Shown in pieces: positions 48,138 to 57,000 of a stretch of 64,000 bases of DNA. The stretch comes from Streptomyces anulatus (GTDB lineage: Bacteria > Actinomycetota > Actinomycetes > Streptomycetales > Streptomycetaceae). The notes under the pieces were generated by a model. The model saw only the letters and a list, made by a program, of their open reading frames with translations. It was not told where the DNA came from and did not search any database. The DNA is taken from positions 62,001 through 126,000 of the forward strand of contig NZ_BMVK01000018.1 of the NCBI RefSeq assembly GCF_014650675.1, in the 5' to 3' direction. The position numbers and the translations under genes are program-made. Within the stretch, counting starts at the first letter, position 1. The number at the start of each line of letters is the position of its first letter.

Positions 48138-49186
48138 GCGCGCCCGTCCTCGCCCGGCCCGCCTCCGTCGAGGCCGCCACCCGCCGCCGCGTCCGGGGCG
48201 CCTCGCGCCGCCGCCGCGTCGTCCTGGTGCTGGCACTCCTCGTCGTCGCCGCACTCGCCGTGACCCTCGTGGCGGGCCGCACCTACTACCCGCCCGGCGA
48301 CGTGCTCCGGGTGATCCTCGGTGAGCAGGTGCCGGGCGCGTCGTTCACCGTGGGCCGGCTGCGGCTGCCCCGCGCGGTCCTCGCCCTGGCGGCCGGATTC
48401 AGCTTCGGCCTGGCCGGGGTCACCTTCCAGACGATGCTCCGCAACCCGCTCGCCAGCCCCGACATCATCGGCATCAGCTCCGGGGCGAGCGCCGCCGCGG
48501 CCATCGCCATCGTGACCCTGTCGCTCGGCGAGGTGCAGGTGTCCGTCCTCGCCATCGCCGCCGGCCTCGGGGTCGCCCTGCTGGTGTACTCCCTGGCCTT
48601 CAAGGGCGGCGTCGCCGGCACCCGGCTCATCCTGATCGGCATCGGGATCTCCGCGATGCTCGACAGCATCACCTCCTACGTCCTGTCCCGGGCCGCCGAA
48701 TGGGACCTCCAGGAGGCGATGCGCTGGCTGACCGGCAGCCTCAACGGAGCCACCTGGGACCAGACCGTCCCCGCGCTCGTCGCGGCGGCCGTCCTCACCC
48801 CGCTGCTGCTGGGCCAGGCCCGTAACCTCTCCGCGCTCCAGCTCGGCGACGACACCGCCTCCGCGCTCGGCGTACGCGTGGAGCACACCCGGATCACCGT
48901 GATCGTCGCCGCCGTCGGGCTGATCGCCTTCGCCACGGCGGCGGCCGGCCCCATCGCGTTCGTGGCGTTCCTCTCCGGTCCCATCGCGGCCCGGATCACC
49001 GGGGCGGGCGGCTCCCTCCTGGTGCCCGCCGGACTCGTCGGCTCGCTGCTCGTCCTCGTCGCCGACTTCACCGGCCAGTTCGCCTTCGGCGAGCGCTACC
49101 CGGTCGGCGTCGTCACCGGCGTCCTCGGAGCCCCCTACCTCGTCCACCTGATCATCCGCACCAACCGGGCGGGAGGCTCGCTATGA
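48134..49186 (+). CDS. siderophore ABC importer permease 2 (FecCD family)
   Basis: A 350-residue membrane protein. LRLPRAVLALAAGFSFGLAGVTFQTMLRNPLASPDIIGISSGAS is the family signature, WLTGSLNGATWDQ the loop of the second permease type, and GPIAFVAFLSGPIAARITG the coupling region, where the usual PH pair is replaced by SGP. It forms a heterodimer with permease 1. Both ends overlap neighbours by four bases. Confidence 0.94.
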   Translation: MSAPVLARPASVEAATRRRVRGASRRRRVVLVLALLVVAALAVTLVAGRTYYPPGDVLRVILGEQVPGASFTVGRLRLPRAVLALAAGFSFGLAGVTFQTMLRNPLASPDIIGISSGASAAAAIAIVTLSLGEVQVSVLAIAAGLGVALLVYSLAFKGGVAGTRLILIGIGISAMLDSITSYVLSRAAEWDLQEAMRWLTGSLNGATWDQTVPALVAAAVLTPLLLGQARNLSALQLGDDTASALGVRVEHTRITVIVAAVGLIAFATAAAGPIAFVAFLSGPIAARITGAGGSLLVPAGLVGSLLVLVADFTGQFAFGERYPVGVVTGVLGAPYLVHLIIRTNRAGGSL

Positions 49187-50022
49187 CCACGCACCACCGA
49201 CTGACCGCCGAAGGACTCACCCTCGGCTACGGCGACCGCACCGTCGTCGACTCCCTCGACCTGGCCGTACCGCCCGGCCGGATCACCGTGATCGTCGGCG
49301 CCAACGCCTGCGGCAAGTCGACGCTGCTGCGTTCCATGTCCCGGCTGCTCGCCCCCCGGGCCGGCCGCGTCGTCCTGGACGGCAAGGAGGTGCACCGGCT
49401 GCCCGCCAAGGAGCTGGCCCGCACCCTCGGCCTGCTGCCGCAGTCGCCCGTCGCCCCCGAGGGCATCACCGTCTCCGACCTCGTCGGCCGCGGCCGCCAC
49501 CCGCACCAGGGCATCTTCTCCCGCTGGAACGAGAAGGACGACGCCGCCGTGGCCGCCGCCCTGGAGGCCACGCACACCGAACCGCTCGCCGAGCGCGCGG
49601 TGGACGAGCTCTCCGGCGGCCAGCGCCAGCGGGTCTGGATCGCCATGGCCCTCGCCCAGCAGACCGACCTGCTGCTGCTCGACGAGCCGACCACCTTCCT
49701 CGACGCCAGCCACCAGATCGAGGTCCTGGACCTCCTGACCGATCTGAATCGCTCGCGCGGCACCACCATCGTGATGGTCCTGCACGACCTCAACCTCGCC
49801 GCCCGGTACGCGGACCACCTGATCGCCCTCGCCGACGGTGGCCTCCACGCGTCCGGCACCCCGGCCGAGGTGCTGACGGAGGAGACCGTAAGGGCCGTGT
49901 TCGACCTCGACAGCCGCATCATCGAGGACCCCGTGTCGGGCCGCCCGCTGATGCTCCCGATCGGCCGCCACCACGTCGTGGACCGGGCCGGAACGCTGCC
50001 CGTCGGGGAGCCGACCGCGTGA
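49183..50022 (+). CDS. siderophore ABC importer ATPase
   Basis: A 279-residue FecE/FepC-type ATPase. Walker A GANACGKST (cysteine in place of the usual glycine), Q-loop LLPQSPVAPEGITVSDLVGRGRHPHQ, signature ELSGGQRQRVWIAMALAQ, Walker B LLLLDEPTTFLD and H-loop MVLHDLNLAARYAD. It is the last gene of the iron operon and energises the two permeases. Confidence 0.95.
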   Translation: MTTHHRLTAEGLTLGYGDRTVVDSLDLAVPPGRITVIVGANACGKSTLLRSMSRLLAPRAGRVVLDGKEVHRLPAKELARTLGLLPQSPVAPEGITVSDLVGRGRHPHQGIFSRWNEKDDAAVAAALEATHTEPLAERAVDELSGGQRQRVWIAMALAQQTDLLLLDEPTTFLDASHQIEVLDLLTDLNRSRGTTIVMVLHDLNLAARYADHLIALADGGLHASGTPAEVLTEETVRAVFDLDSRIIEDPVSGRPLMLPIGRHHVVDRAGTLPVGEPTA

Positions 50023-50056
50023 ACGCCGGGGCGTACGCCCCCTGATCGGCTGACTG

Positions 50057-50099
50057 CTGTGTGTCACTGACATGTTTCGAAGAGTGACGGGGCACACAG
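50057..50099. promoter_or_regulatory. nested inverted repeat upstream of the P450-rppA operon
   Basis: CTGTGTG (50057-50063) pairs with CACACAG (50093-50099), and TCACT (50064-50068) with AGTGA (50083-50087). The dyad is about 70-110 bp before the P450 start, in the gap after the iron operon. It may be an operator for the pigment operon or a weak terminator of the iron operon. Confidence 0.4.
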
Positions 50100-50169
50100 G
50101 GTAGGTCGGGCGCCGGGCCCCGGTCCGGCACACGCCCTTTTCCTCGAAGCGGTCATTGGGAGAACCTCG

Positions 50170-51390
50170 GTGGAGAACACCTCGGTGCAGAACAAGGAAA
50201 CCGTCCGGAACTGTCCTTTCGACTACGCGCAGCAGCTGGAGTTCGACCCCCAGCTCAGGCAATTGCTGACCGAGGAGCCGGTGTCCCGCATCCGTATGGC
50301 GTACGGAGAGGGCGAGGCCTGGCTGGTCACCCGCTACGAGGACGTCCGGACGGTCACCACCGACCGGCGGTTCAGCCGCAGCGCCGTCCTCGGCCGTGAC
50401 TTCCCCCGGATGACGCCGGAACCGATCGTGCAGGCGGAGTCCATCAACCTCATGGACCCGCCCGCCAGCAGCCGGCTGCGGGGCCTGGTCGCCAAGAGCT
50501 TCACCCCGCGTCGCGTCGAGCAGATGCGCGGCGGCACCCAGCGCGTGGTGGACCGGCTGCTGGACGAGATGGAGGAGGAGGGCTCACCGGCCGACTTCGT
50601 CGCCCGGGTCTCCGCGCCACTGCCGCTGATCACCATCTGCGAGGCCCTCGACATCCCCGAGGCCGACCGCCCCTGGCTCCGCGCCCACGCCATGACCATG
50701 ATGAACGTCGGTGCCGCGGGCAAGGAGGACGCGGTACGCGCCAAGGCGGAGCTGCGCGGCTACTTCCAGGAGCTGACCGCCGACCGGCGCCGCTCCCCGG
50801 GCGAGGACCTCATCAGCACCCTGGCCACCGCCCGGGACGGCGACGAACTGCTGGACGACGACGAGCTGGCCGTCATGGCGATGGTCCTGCTCATCACCGG
50901 CCAGGACACCACGACCTACCAGCTCGGCAACATCGCCTACACCCTGCTCACCCGCCCGGACCTCATGCGGTCCCTCCGGGCCGAACCGCAGCGGCTGCCC
51001 CGCACCCTGGAGGAGCTGCTGCGCCACATCCCCTTCCGCAAGGGCGTCGGCATCCCGCGCATCGCGCTGGAGGACGTGGAGCTCTCCGGAGTCCTCATCA
51101 AGGCCGGCGACGTGGTGCACGTGTCCTATCTGACGGCCAACCGGGACTCCGCCAAGTTCGACCGTCCCGACGAGCTGGATCCCGACCGGCCGACCATCCC
51201 CCACATGACGTTCGGCTGGGGCGCCCACCACTGCCTGGGCGCACCGCTGGCCACCATGGAACTGGAAGTGGCCTTCTCCACGCTGCTGACCCGCTTCCCG
51301 GCCCTGCGTCTGGATGTGCCGCCCGCGGACGTCTCGTGGAACACGACGTCCATCTGGCGTTACCCGCTCGCCCTGCCCGTCACATGGTGA
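50170..51390 (+). CDS. cytochrome P450 of the pigment operon (CYP158A / P450mel type)
   Basis: A 406-residue soluble P450. The I-helix reads LLITGQDTTTYQ, the K-helix EELLRH (ExxR), and the heme loop FGWGAHHCLGAP with C355 as the thiolate ligand. It lies 34 bp before rppA on the same strand. In Streptomyces the P450 next to rppA (CYP158A2 or P450mel) couples flaviolin or tetrahydroxynaphthalene rings oxidatively to make dark pigments. The GTG start at 50170 has GGGAG upstream. Confidence 0.92.
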   Translation: MENTSVQNKETVRNCPFDYAQQLEFDPQLRQLLTEEPVSRIRMAYGEGEAWLVTRYEDVRTVTTDRRFSRSAVLGRDFPRMTPEPIVQAESINLMDPPASSRLRGLVAKSFTPRRVEQMRGGTQRVVDRLLDEMEEEGSPADFVARVSAPLPLITICEALDIPEADRPWLRAHAMTMMNVGAAGKEDAVRAKAELRGYFQELTADRRRSPGEDLISTLATARDGDELLDDDELAVMAMVLLITGQDTTTYQLGNIAYTLLTRPDLMRSLRAEPQRLPRTLEELLRHIPFRKGVGIPRIALEDVELSGVLIKAGDVVHVSYLTANRDSAKFDRPDELDPDRPTIPHMTFGWGAHHCLGAPLATMELEVAFSTLLTRFPALRLDVPPADVSWNTTSIWRYPLALPVTW

Positions 51391-51424
51391 CGAGAGCCTT
51401 CGCTCCAGAGAACGAGGAGAACCC

Positions 51425-52543
51425 ATGGCGACTTTGTGCCGACCGGCCATCGCTGTGCCCGAGCACGTCATCACGATGCAGCAGACCCTGGACCTGGCCC
51501 GGGAGACCCACGCCGGGCACCCGCAGCGCGACCTCGTCCTGAGGCTCATCCAGAACACCGGCGTCCAGACCCGGCACCTTGTGCAGCCCATCGAGAAGAC
51601 CCTGAAGCACCCCGGATTCGAGGCGCGCAACCAGGTGTACGAGGCCGAGGCCAAGACCCGGGTCCCCGAAGTCGTCCGGCAGGCGCTCGCCAACGCCGAG
51701 ACCGACCCGTCCGAGATCGACCTGATCGTCTACGTCTCCTGCACGGGCTTCATGATGCCCTCGCTGACCGCGTGGATCATCAACACCATGGGCTTCAGAC
51801 CCGAGACCCGCCAACTGCCCATCGCCCAGCTGGGCTGCGCGGCGGGCGGCGCGGCGATCAACCGCGCGCACGACTTCTGCCTGGCCTACCCCGAGTCCAA
51901 CGTCCTCATCGTGTCCTGCGAGTTCTGCTCGCTCTGCTACCAGCCCACCGACATCGGGGTCGGCTCGCTGCTCTCCAACGGACTCTTCGGCGACGCCATC
52001 TCGGCTGCCGTCGTGCGGGGACAGGGCGGCACGGGCATGCGCCTGGAGCGCAACGGCTCCCATCTGGTGCCCGACACCGAGGACTGGATCTCCTACGCCG
52101 TCCGGGACACCGGGTTCCACTTCCAGCTGGACAAGCGGGTCCCGGGCACCATGGAGATGCTCGCCCCGGTGCTCCTGGACCTGGTCGACCTGCACGGCTG
52201 GTCCGTCCCGAACATGGACTTCTTCATCGTCCACGCGGGCGGACCGCGCATCCTGGACGACCTCTGCCACTTCCTCGACCTGCCGCCCGAGATGTTCCGC
52301 TACAGCCGGGCCACCCTCACCGAACGCGGCAACATCGCCAGCTCCGTCGTCTTCGACGCACTGGCGCGGCTCTTCGACGACGGCGGGGCCGCCGAGTCCG
52401 CGCAAGGGCTCATCGCCGGCTTCGGGCCCGGCATCACCGCCGAGGTGGCCGTGGGCAGCTGGGCGAACGAAGACCTCCGGGCGGATGTCGGACACGACCT
52501 CGACGAGCTGGAGTTGACCGCCGGCGTTGCGCTGTCCGGCTGA
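51425..52543 (+). CDS. rppA: type III polyketide synthase, 1,3,6,8-tetrahydroxynaphthalene synthase
   Basis: A 372-residue chalcone-synthase-fold enzyme that condenses five malonyl-CoA units to tetrahydroxynaphthalene. The catalytic triad falls exactly where known for RppA: C138 (QLGCAAGG), H270 (VHAGGP) and N303 (RGNIASS). C106 (VSCTGF) and Y224 (WISY), noted in the Streptomyces enzyme's starter selection, are also present. GAGGAG precedes the ATG at 51425. With the upstream P450 it makes the hexahydroxyperylenequinone or flaviolin-type pigment system. Confidence 0.97.
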   Translation: MATLCRPAIAVPEHVITMQQTLDLARETHAGHPQRDLVLRLIQNTGVQTRHLVQPIEKTLKHPGFEARNQVYEAEAKTRVPEVVRQALANAETDPSEIDLIVYVSCTGFMMPSLTAWIINTMGFRPETRQLPIAQLGCAAGGAAINRAHDFCLAYPESNVLIVSCEFCSLCYQPTDIGVGSLLSNGLFGDAISAAVVRGQGGTGMRLERNGSHLVPDTEDWISYAVRDTGFHFQLDKRVPGTMEMLAPVLLDLVDLHGWSVPNMDFFIVHAGGPRILDDLCHFLDLPPEMFRYSRATLTERGNIASSVVFDALARLFDDGGAAESAQGLIAGFGPGITAEVAVGSWANEDLRADVGHDLDELELTAGVALSG

Positions 52544-52642
52544 ACCCGCTAAGGCGACCGACGGACGGGGACGAAGGAACGGGTGTTCGCGCTTCGCGGA
52601 CGCACTCGCTCCGCGACTGGATCCCCACCCCGAGGAGAATGC

Positions 52643-53833
52643 ATGCGCCTGCCCGCCCGATGGGCCACGGCCGCCCTGCTGTTGATCGCACCGCTCGTCG
52701 GCGCACCCGCCACGGCCTCGGCCGACAGCGGACCGGAAGGGGTTCTGGTGGAGCAGTCCACCCGGGCCGTACCCGGGCAGTACATCGTCACCCTGGAGCC
52801 CGAACTCTCGCCGGAAACCTTCCTGCGGGAGTTCGGGCTCAGCCCGTTGTTCACGTACGGAAATGCTCTGCATGGCTTCGCCGCCAAGCTCACCGCCACC
52901 GAACTGCAAGCGGTACGGGCCGTTCCCGGCGTCCTCGCCGTCGAGGAGAACGCCGAGGTGACCGTCCCCGCGCCCACCGCCGCGAATCTGCTGCGGGCCC
53001 CGGCGGCCGGCTGGGGCGCCGACCGCATCGACCAGCGCACCCTGCCGCTGGACGACACCTTCACCACCACGGCCACCGGCAAGGGAGTGAAGGCGTACGT
53101 CGTCGACACCGGGATCGACGCGGCGCACAGCGAATTCGGCGGCCGGGTCGTGAACGGGTACGACGCCGTCGGGGACGGCCGAGGGGGCATGGACTGCAAC
53201 GGACACGGCACGCACGTGGCGGGCACGGTCGGCGGCGCGACGTCCGGTGTGGCGAAGGACGCCTCGCTGGTCAACGTACGCGTCCTGAACTGCGAGGGCC
53301 GGGGCACCTGGGCCGGCATCCTCGCCGGGTTCGACTGGGTCGCGAAGGACGCCGAGCGCAGCGGCGTCCCCGCCGTGCTGAACGCCTCGCTCGGCGGCGA
53401 GCGCTCCACCTCGGTCGACGCCGCGGTCGAGGCGGTCGCCGACGCGGGCGTGCTGCCCGTCGTGGCCGCGGGCAACGACAACCGGGACGCCTGTGACGTC
53501 TCCCCGGCCGCCGCGGACGGCGTGTTCACCGTCGGGGCGAGCGACCGGCAGGACCAGGAGACCTCCTTCAGCAACTGGGGCTCCTGCCTCTCGCTGTACG
53601 CACCCGGCGCCGGCATCGTCTCCGCCCGCCTCGGCGGCGGCACCGTCTCGCTGAACGGCACCTCCATGGCCAGCCCGCACGTCGCAGGCGTCGCGGCGCT
53701 CTACAAGGAGGAGAACCCCTCGGCCTCTCCCGCCGCCGTCTCGCGGTGGCTGACGGACACGGCCACCCCGGACGTGCTCTCCGGTCTCGGCCAGGGATCG
53801 CCCGACCTGCTGCTGTACACCGGCGGCATCTGA
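52643..53833 (+). CDS. secreted subtilisin-like serine protease (S8)
   Basis: A 396-residue preproprotein. A signal peptide (ARWATAALLLIAPLVGAPATASA) is followed by an I9 inhibitor propeptide (PGQYIVTLEPELSPETFLREF...VEENAEV) and the S8 domain: Asp in VVDTGIDAAH, His in NGHGTHVAGT, oxyanion Asn in AAGNDN, and Ser in NGTSMASPHVAG. It ends right after the catalytic domain. GAGGAGAA precedes the ATG. Downstream of rppA by 99 bp but probably independent. Confidence 0.95.
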   Translation: MRLPARWATAALLLIAPLVGAPATASADSGPEGVLVEQSTRAVPGQYIVTLEPELSPETFLREFGLSPLFTYGNALHGFAAKLTATELQAVRAVPGVLAVEENAEVTVPAPTAANLLRAPAAGWGADRIDQRTLPLDDTFTTTATGKGVKAYVVDTGIDAAHSEFGGRVVNGYDAVGDGRGGMDCNGHGTHVAGTVGGATSGVAKDASLVNVRVLNCEGRGTWAGILAGFDWVAKDAERSGVPAVLNASLGGERSTSVDAAVEAVADAGVLPVVAAGNDNRDACDVSPAAADGVFTVGASDRQDQETSFSNWGSCLSLYAPGAGIVSARLGGGTVSLNGTSMASPHVAGVAALYKEENPSASPAAVSRWLTDTATPDVLSGLGQGSPDLLLYTGGI

Positions 53834-54084
53834 CGATCCGTCGGACGGCCGGACCGACGACTCGTCCACGGGGTGGGGGAGCGGTGACCGCGCGACGGGA
53901 TCCGCTCCCCGGCCGGGTCGCGCGGCTGTTGCCGGAACGGTGGACGGTCTCTCAATTCTCTGCAACTCTCTGACGGCACAACGCAAAACAGGCCGCAGCG
54001 CATGCAGAAACTCGTGTTCCCTGGCTGCGGTCACAGAGCCGCGCCCTCGACGCGCCCTGCGCCGAGGCCGAAGATCGGGGAGCT

Positions 54085-57000
54085 ATGAGAGCCCAACGCT
54101 GGAGATGGCGGGCGATATCCGCCTTGGTCGCGACCAGTCTTCTGATGATCGGCGTACCGTCGCTCGCCGCTGCGGCGGCCGACGGCCCCAACCTCGCCGC
54201 GGGCCGGGCCGCGGCCGCGAGCAGCGCCCATGCCGAGTACGGCGCGTCCAACATCACCGACGGCAACCGGTCCACGTACTGGGAGAGCGCGGGAGGCGGA
54301 CTCCCCCAGTGGGTCCAGACCGACCTGGGGGAGGGCGCCCGGGTCGACGAGGTGAGGCTGACGCTCCCGGCGGGCTGGGAGACCCGTACCCAGACGCTGT
54401 CCCTCCAGGGCAGCGCGGACGGCACCAGCTTCGCGACCCTGAAGAACTCCGCGACGTACACCTTCGCCCCGGGGGCGGCGAACGAGGTCACCATCGCGTT
54501 CCCGGCCACCCTGGCCCGCTTCGTCCGGGTCGACATCACCGCCAACACCGGCTGGTCCGCCGCCCAGCTCTCCGAGCTGGAGGTCCGGGGCGCCGGGGAT
54601 TCCTCGGCCGACCTCGCGGCAGGCAAGGCCCTCACCGCCAGCAGCAGCAACGGCTCCCGGACCCCGGCCGACGCCAACGACGGCAACCGGGACAGCTACT
54701 GGGCGAGCCGCGACGACCAGTTCCCGCAGTGGATCCAGGCGGACCTGGGCGCGTCGCTCGGCGTGGACCGGGTGGTCCTGCGCCTGCCCGACGGCTGGGC
54801 CGCGCGCAGCCAGACCCTGAAGCTCCAGGGCAGCGCCAACGGCACCGACTTCACCGACCTCACCGCGTCCAGGGCCTACCGCTTCGACGCGGCGGGCGGA
54901 CAGTCGGCGACGATCACCTTCGACGCGACGACCACCCGGTACGTCCGCGTCCTGGTCACCGCCAACACCGGTGCGCAGGCAGCCCAGTTGGCCGAACTGG
55001 AGGTCTACGGACCCACCACCGGCGACACGCGAGCCCCGACCGCGCCGACGAGCCTCGCGTTCACCGAGCCCGCCACCGGGCAGATCCGGCTGACCTGGAA
55101 AGCCTCGACGGACGACAAGGGCGTCGCCGGCTACGACGTCTACGCGAACAACACCCTGCTCACCAGCGTCGCGGGCGACGTCACCACGTACACCGACACC
55201 CGGCCGGCCGGGCAGCGCGTCAGCTACTTCGTCCGCGCCAAGGACGCGGCGGGCAACGTCTCGGCCAACAGCAACACCGTCACCCGCAACGGGGACACCG
55301 GCGACACCCAGGCGCCCACCGCCCCCTCCGCCCTGGCGTACACCGAGCCGTCCAGCGGCTCGGTCAAGCTGACGTGGCAGGCGTCCACCGACAACAGGGG
55401 CGTCACGGGCTACGACGTCTACGCCGACAACGTGCTGCGCGGCAGCGTCGCGGGCGACGTACTGACGTACACCGACGCCCAGCCCGCTTCCACCACGGTC
55501 AGCTACGTCGTGCGGGCCAAGGACGCGGCGGGCAACGTCTCCGGCGACAGCAACACCGTCACCCGCAACGGGCAGAGCGGCTCCGCCTCCAACCTCGCCG
55601 TGAACAAGCCGATCACCGCCTCCTCCGTGGTCCACACCTTCGTCGCGGAGAACGCCAACGACAACAGCGCCTCCACCTACTGGGAGGGCGCGGGCGGCAG
55701 TTACCCGAACACCCTCACCGTGAAGCTCGGCTCCAACGCCGACACCGAGAACGTCGTCGTCAAGCTCAACCCCGACAGCAGCTGGGGTCCGCGCACCCAG
55801 CGGATCGAGGTCCTCGGCCGGGAACAGAGCTCCTCGTCGTTCAACTCCCTCGTCGCGGCGAAGGATTACGCCTTCGCCCCCGCGTCCGGCAACACGGTGA
55901 CCATCCCGGTCTCCGCACGCGTCGCCGACGTCCAGCTGAAGTTCACCGCCAACAGCGGCTCCGGGGCCGGTCAGGTCGCGGAGTTCCAGGTCCTCGGCGC
56001 TCCGGCGGCCAACCCGGACCTCCAGGTCACCGGCATCACCTCCGCCCCCGCCGCACCGGTAGAGACGGACGAGGTCACCCTGACCGCGATCGTCCGCAAC
56101 GCCGGCGCGCTCGCCGCCCCGGCGAGCAAGGTCGAGCTGCGCCTCGGGGGCACCAAGGTCGCCACCGCTTCGGTCGGCGCCCTCGCCTCGGGCGCCTCCA
56201 CCCAGGTCAGCGCCTCCATCGGGGCCCGGAACGCGGGCAGTTACCCGCTGAGCGCGGTCGCCGATCCGGCGGGCGAGATCATCGAGCAGAACGAGACCAA
56301 CAACACCTACACCAGCGCCTCCCCGCTGGTCGTGAAGCCGGTCTCCAGCTCCGACCTGGTGGCCTCGGCGGTCACCACCTCACCCTCGGCCGCGTCCGAG
56401 GGCGAGACGGTCACCTTCTCCGTCGCCCTCAAGAACCAGGGCACGGTGGCCTCGGCTGCCGGCGCCCACGGCATCACCCTGACGCTCGTCGACAGCAAGG
56501 GCGCCACGGTGAAGACCCTCACCGGCAGCCACACCGGGGCCATCGCGGCGGGAGCCACCACCGCGCCGGTCCCCCTGGGCACCTGGACCGCCGCCAACGG
56601 CTCGTACACCGTACGGACCGTGATCGCGGCCGACGCCAACGAACTCCCGGTCAAGCGCGAGAACAACACCTCCAGCCAGGCGCTCTTCGTCGGACGCGGC
56701 GCGAACATGCCGTACGACATGTACGAGGCGGAGGACGGCGCGACCGGCGGCGGGGCGAAGGTCGTCGGCCCGAACCGGACCGTCGGCGACGTCGCGGGCG
56801 AGGCCTCGGGGCGCAAGGCCGTGACCCTCGACCAGACCGGCGACTACGTCGAGCTCACCACCCGGGCCGCCACCAACACCCTGGTCACCCGGTTCTCCAT
56901 CCCCGACGCCCCGGGCGGCGGCGGTATCGACTCCACCCTGAACGTCTACGTGGACGGCGTCCTCCTCAAGGCGATCGACCTCACCTCCAAGTACGCCTGG

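Noticed and set aside
53839..53859. Terminator hairpin after the subtilase (CGTCGG/CCGACG)
   Set aside because: Only a six-base stem with no U tract, in GC-rich DNA where such matches are frequent. Not strong enough to list.
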